A stretch of 64,000 bases of DNA from Brevibacterium sp. CCUG 69071 (GTDB lineage: Bacteria > Actinomycetota > Actinomycetes > Actinomycetales > Brevibacteriaceae). The notes beneath the pieces were generated by a model. The model did not search any database, was not told the origin of the DNA, and saw nothing but the letters and a program-made list of their open reading frames with translations. Location of the stretch: the NCBI RefSeq assembly GCF_021023135.1, contig NZ_PGFV01000001.1, forward strand, positions 558,001 through 622,000, written 5' to 3'. A program made the translations under genes and the position numbers. Shown here piece after piece: positions 60,906 through 64,000 of this stretch (positions are counted from its first letter, which is position 1; every line of letters starts with the position of its first letter).

Positions 60906-61631
60906 ATGAGCGAGACGAACGAGGCTTCGGGGCACGAATTCTCGGGCCTGAGCGATGTCGTGAGCCTGACGAGCGCCCCCCAGCAGATCGCCGACCACAT
61001 CCTCTCCGGCATCGCCGTGGGCGCCCTGCCCGAGGGCACCCTGCTGCCCGGAGAACGCACCCTGGCTGCTGATCTGCAAGTGTCGCGGTCGAGTGTGCGC
61101 GCGGCTCTGCTGCGTCTCGAACGCCTCGGCGTGGTCGAACGTCGCCGCGGACGCGGGGGAGGGACCTTCGTCTCCCATGTCAACCCGGAGGCTCTGGCCC
61201 CGATGGCCGGACGCATCGACGAATTCCACGCCGAGCGGCTCAATCTCCTCGACGCGCGTGCGATCTTCCAGAACAGTCTTGCCGCCACCGCCGCCATGCG
61301 CCGCACCGAGGTGGAGCTCGCCGAACTGCGGGAGCTCGCGGAGAGATATTCCGAACGCGCCGAGGCTGCCGCCGCCAGAACAGCGGACGCGCGGTTCCAT
61401 TTCGCCATCGCCCGAGCAGGACACAATCCCGAGCTCGTCCGCATGGCCATCGACATCGACACGAGGATCAATGCCGGATTCCGGCACGACCCGTTCTCCC
61501 GGAAGCTCTTCGAACATGCGGTGCAGGATCACGCCGCGATCGTCGACGCGATCGAGGCCGGTGATGCCGAGGCGGCGGGTCGTCTCTGCGAGGAGCACTT
61601 CCGCTCCACCACGATGCCTCCGCACTCCTGA
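60906..61631 (+). CDS. GntR/FadR-family transcriptional regulator
   Basis: A 241-residue regulator with a winged helix (about 25-95; LPGERTLAADLQVSRSSVRAALLRLERLGVVERRRGRGGGTFV in segments) and an FCD effector domain (about 105-230; FHFAIARAGHNPEL and HAAIVDAIEAGDAEAAG with the His metal-binding pattern). GGGAGG lies four bases before the ATG. It is convergent with ald, which makes control of alanine metabolism possible but not shown. Confidence 0.9.
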   Translation: MSETNEASGHEFSGLSDVVSLTSAPQQIADHILSGIAVGALPEGTLLPGERTLAADLQVSRSSVRAALLRLERLGVVERRRGRGGGTFVSHVNPEALAPMAGRIDEFHAERLNLLDARAIFQNSLAATAAMRRTEVELAELRELAERYSERAEAAAARTADARFHFAIARAGHNPELVRMAIDIDTRINAGFRHDPFSRKLFEHAVQDHAAIVDAIEAGDAEAAGRLCEEHFRSTTMPPHS

Positions 61632-61650
61632 ACGCGAGGCGGCCGGCCCC

Positions 61651-61718
61651 CTCAGTCCACAGTTCCGTCGTAAACAACGTCTCTCGAGACGAGGTCTACG
61701 ACGGAACTGTGGACTGAG
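61651..61718. repeat. long palindrome between gntR and ald
   Basis: A perfect 22-bp inverted repeat (61651-61672 with 61697-61718); inside it a five-by-five mismatch is followed by CGTCTC/GAGACG closed by two bases. The whole 68-bp element forms one hairpin. It may terminate both convergent genes, but size and structure also suit a REP-like or miniature mobile element. Confidence 0.8.
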
Positions 61719-61774
61719 CGCTGTCAGGGTGCGGCGGCCACCCCGATGCGGAGACTTACAGGCGGCGGAGCCTC

Positions 61775-62893
61775 TCAGTTCGCGAGGGCGTGAGCCACGG
61801 ACACCGCTTCGAGACCGAAGGCCTCGGCGACGTTGTCGTTGGTGACGTGGCCGTTGTGGACATTGAGCCCGCGCGCCAGACCCGCATCGTTCGACAGCGC
61901 CTGGTGCCATCCCTGGTTCGCGAGCTTGACGGCGAAGGGCAGGGTCGCGTTCGTCAGCGCCGCGGTGGCCGTGTTCGGGACGGCGCCGGGCATGTTCGCC
62001 ACGCAGTAGTAGATCGAGTTGTGGACGGTGAAGGTGGGGTCATCGTGTGTCGTCGGCCGCGAGTTCTCAAAGCAGCCGCCCTGGTCGATGGCGATGTCGA
62101 CGAGCACCGAACCCGGCTTCATCCCGGCCACCATCTCATCGGTGACCAGCTTCGGAGCCTTCTTGCCCGGGATCAGCACCGAGCCGATGACCAGGTCGGC
62201 CGTCGCCAGAGACTTCGTGATCTCGTACTTGTTCGAGACCTTCGTTGCGATCGCTCCGGCGAAGGTCTCATCGATCTGACGCAGACGCGGAATGTTGATG
62301 TCGATGACCTCGACATCGGCTCCTAGCCCCAAGGCCATGCGGGCGGCATTGGTCCCGGCGACTCCGGCGCCGATGACGACGACGCTGGCGCGTTCGACAC
62401 CGGGCACTCCCGAGAGCAGGATGCCCCGGCCGCCTTCGGCCTTGAGCAGGCTGTGGGCGCCGACCTGAGTCGAGAGGCGTCCGGCGATCTCGCTCATCGG
62501 TGCCAGCAGGGGCAGTCCGCCGCCGTCGGGCTGGACGGTCTCATAGGCGATTGCGGTGGTTCCGGCGTTCATCAGCGCCTGGGTCAGGGCTTCGTCGGCG
62601 GCCAGGTGCAGATAGGTGAAGAGCACGAGATCCTTGCGCAGGAAACCGTACTCCTGCTCGATGGGCTCCTTGACCTTGAGGACCAGGTCGCCGGCGGCCC
62701 AGGTGCTTGCGGCATCGGCGGCGATGGTCGCTCCCGCCTCGACGTACTCCTCATCGGCGATGAAAGATCCGGCGCCGGCGCCGGCCTGAACGGTGACCTC
62801 ATGTCCGTGGGCGACGAGCTCGTGGACTCCGGCGGCGGTGATGGCGACTCGGAACTCGTTGTTCTTGACCTCGGTGGGCACTGAAATGCGCAT
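61775..62893 (-). CDS. ald: alanine dehydrogenase
   Basis: NAD-dependent oxidative deamination of L-alanine to pyruvate and ammonia (reversible). The 372-residue protein starts [17 protein letters not shown], has the catalytic Lys/His region [11 protein letters not shown] and FTYLHLAAD, the NAD loop [28 protein letters not shown] in parts, and the conserved [27 protein letters not shown] lies just before the ATG at 62891-62893. Separated from gntR by the large palindrome. Confidence 0.95.
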   Translation of the reverse strand: MRISVPTEVKNNEFRVAITAAGVHELVAHGHEVTVQAGAGAGSFIADEEYVEAGATIAADAASTWAAGDLVLKVKEPIEQEYGFLRKDLVLFTYLHLAADEALTQALMNAGTTAIAYETVQPDGGGLPLLAPMSEIAGRLSTQVGAHSLLKAEGGRGILLSGVPGVERASVVVIGAGVAGTNAARMALGLGADVEVIDINIPRLRQIDETFAGAIATKVSNKYEITKSLATADLVIGSVLIPGKKAPKLVTDEMVAGMKPGSVLVDIAIDQGGCFENSRPTTHDDPTFTVHNSIYYCVANMPGAVPNTATAALTNATLPFAVKLANQGWHQALSNDAGLARGLNVHNGHVTNDNVAEAFGLEAVSVAHALAN

Positions 62894-63191
62894 TGCTTTC
62901 CCTCTTCTCATTGGTGCGCCCGTGGGGCGGATGCGATCGACGGCGGCGTCGACCGGCTGCTGTCCTCACTCTATTGCCTAGAAGGTTTGCAGAGCAAACC
63001 TTTATGCCTGGTTTCGTCGCAAATTTTGCGGAATCAGTTTTCCGCAGCGCGCACAAGAGCGGAAATCGCGATTCGCGGGAGACGCTCGGCCCAGCCTCCT
63101 ACATGCTTGGTGAGGAGCCGAGACTTCTCCACCGCAAAAGGTAAGCTGATCCATGTCAGTGCACGACTACGCGGATGAAAGAAGGTTCGCC

Positions 63192-63395
63192 ATGGGCATC
63201 TACGAAGACATCGACGGTCCCGATTCGAAGTACTACTTCAATCTCGAGACCAACGCCGTCGAGAAGGGACTCGTCAGCGACTGGACCCATCGCATGGGAC
63301 CGTATGAGACCGAAGAGGTCGCCCGCGCCGCGCTCGAGAAGGCGCGCGCACGCAACCAGAAGTGGGACGAGGACGACGAGAAGTGGAACGGCTGA
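63192..63395 (+). CDS. small SPOR-like actinobacterial protein (67 aa)
   Basis: A short charged protein (MGIYEDIDGPDSKYYFN start; DWTHRMGPYETEEVARAALEKARARNQKWDEDD end). This pattern of K/W-Y-x-N, S-x-W-T-x-R-MGPY and a charged helix ending in DEDD is a common conserved small protein of actinobacteria, sometimes called SPOR-like; function unknown. I chose the ATG at 63192, which has GAAGG six bases away; an ATG at 63153 would add 13 residues. The glutamine synthetase gene starts five bases after its stop. Confidence 0.85.
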   Translation: MGIYEDIDGPDSKYYFNLETNAVEKGLVSDWTHRMGPYETEEVARAALEKARARNQKWDEDDEKWNG

Positions 63396-63399
63396 ATTG

Positions 63400-64000
63400 A
63401 TGTCGCGCCAGGAAGAGTTCGTTCTCAGGACGGTCGAGGACCGTGAGGTCCGCTTCATCCGGCTATGGTTCACCGATGTGCTCGGACAGCTCAAGTCCGT
63501 GGCGATCGTTCCCGCTGAGCTCGAGGGGGCTTTCGCCGAGGGGATCGGCTTCGACGGCTCTGCCGTGGAGGGGCTCTCACGCGTCTATGAGGCCGACATG
63601 GTCCTCAAACCGGATCCCTCGACCTTCTCCCTGCTGCCGTGGAGGGGTGAGACCGAACCCACCGGACGCATGTTCTGCGACATCCACGTTCCCGGCGGCG
63701 AACCGGCTCCGGCCGATCCGCGCAATGTGCTCAAGCGGACGTTGGCGAAAGCCGCGGAGAAGGGCTTCACCTTCTACGTCCATCCGGAGATCGAGTTCTA
63801 TCTGTTCAAGACCGAGAATCTCGACACGGGCACCGGCATCATCGACGGCACGAAGCCGATTCCCGTGGACACCGCGGGCTACTTCGACCACGTCAACGGC
63901 GGCACCGCCAATGACTTCCGGCGTTCGGCGGTGACGATGCTCGAGGCCATGGGACTGTCGGTGGAATTCTCCCACCATGAGGGCGGACCCGGGCAGAACG
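63400..64000 (+). CDS. glutamine synthetase type I, GlnA2-like (3' partial)
   Basis: The frame begins at the ATG at 63400 and runs open to the window end (200 complete codons of about 445). It shows the N-terminal beta-grasp domain (IRLWFTDVLGQLKSVAIVPAEL), the loop GFDGSAVEGLSRVYEADMVLKPDPSTF and the first metal-site strand FYVHPEIEFYLF with the Glu-x-Glu, then SVEFSHHEGGPGQN. The phrase VYEADMVLKPD and the compact N-terminus are typical of GlnA2, whose Streptomyces member also glutamylates polyamines; glutamine synthesis from glutamate is equally possible. Start codon and spacing suggest cotranscription with the small gene upstream. Confidence 0.92.
   Translation, partial: MSRQEEFVLRTVEDREVRFIRLWFTDVLGQLKSVAIVPAELEGAFAEGIGFDGSAVEGLSRVYEADMVLKPDPSTFSLLPWRGETEPTGRMFCDIHVPGGEPAPADPRNVLKRTLAKAAEKGFTFYVHPEIEFYLFKTENLDTGTGIIDGTKPIPVDTAGYFDHVNGGTANDFRRSAVTMLEAMGLSVEFSHHEGGPGQN

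Overview
This 64 kb window comes from a high-GC Gram-positive chromosome. Actinobacterium-specific families (DUF3145, DUF3052, polyphosphate glucokinase, a GluABCD-type glutamate importer, a GlnA2-like glutamine synthetase, a fabD-fabH-acpP-fabF cluster led by a PucR-type regulator) and the gene style point to Actinobacteria. The overall mix suggests a Brevibacterium-like member of the Micrococcales; the genus is an inference. There is no prophage, insertion sequence, CRISPR array or defence island. Most of the window is core chromosome with well-spaced operons, five single tRNA genes and the RNase P RNA.

Layout. 1-2.0 kb: DNA alkylation repair (Ada/AlkA fusion cut by the window edge, then ogt). 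2.0-3.7 kb: tRNA-Ala and a gene-poor, partly AT-rich stretch with two very small minus-strand genes. 3.7-10.4 kb: tandem universal stress protein with an alpha/beta hydrolase, small membrane proteins, an MFS transporter, a POT peptide transporter and a CPBP-type membrane protein. 10.5-19.5 kb: a molybdenum block with moeA, moeZ, moaA-moaD, a second moeA, moaC, moaE, a HTH-TOBE regulator, modA and a fused modB-modC. 19.5-26 kb: acyl-CoA ligase, gluABCD, a GNAT protein and GluQRS. 26-32.8 kb: glycosyltransferase with a DMT transporter, tRNA-Asn, LLM flavin oxidoreductase, a 14-TM-type MFS exporter and an EAL-DICT protein. 32.8-34.1 kb: tRNA-Met, an orphan gene and DUF3145.

34.5-42.4 kb: fatty-acid synthesis initiation and elongation (fabF, acpP, fabH, fabD, PucR-type regulator) plus aceE, all on the minus strand. 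42.6-49.6 kb: DUF3052 with an AhpE-like peroxiredoxin, a HIT protein, a MerR-TipAS regulator, a trans-sulfuration enzyme with a divergent Lrp regulator, an AraC regulator divergent from an iron-siderophore binding lipoprotein, DUF1801 and a DUF2249-cupin protein. 49.9-55.9 kb: tRNA-Pro, TetR regulator, tRNA-Val, L,D-transpeptidase, uracil/xanthine permease, an interrupted bioB and an acyl-CoA ligase. 56-64 kb: NIF3, zinc-ribbon protein, yaaA, rnpB, ppgK, map, a GntR regulator next to ald, and the start of a glutamine synthetase gene.

The points most worth a second look are: bioB broken by one in-frame TAA where the family has Tyr; a glycosyltransferase that seems to lack any ATG/GTG/TTG start and sits in frame behind a TGA; the molybdate transporter as a ModB-ModC fusion without its usual C-terminal Mop/TOBE domain, with a free HTH-TOBE protein next door and a palindrome over the modA promoter; a MerR-TipAS gene with a 19-bp promoter spacer holding the operator and an apparently leaderless start; a DtxR/IdeR-like box before the siderophore lipoprotein; a degenerate EAL domain fused to DICT; and a 35-residue Cys-containing peptide behind an AT-rich control region.
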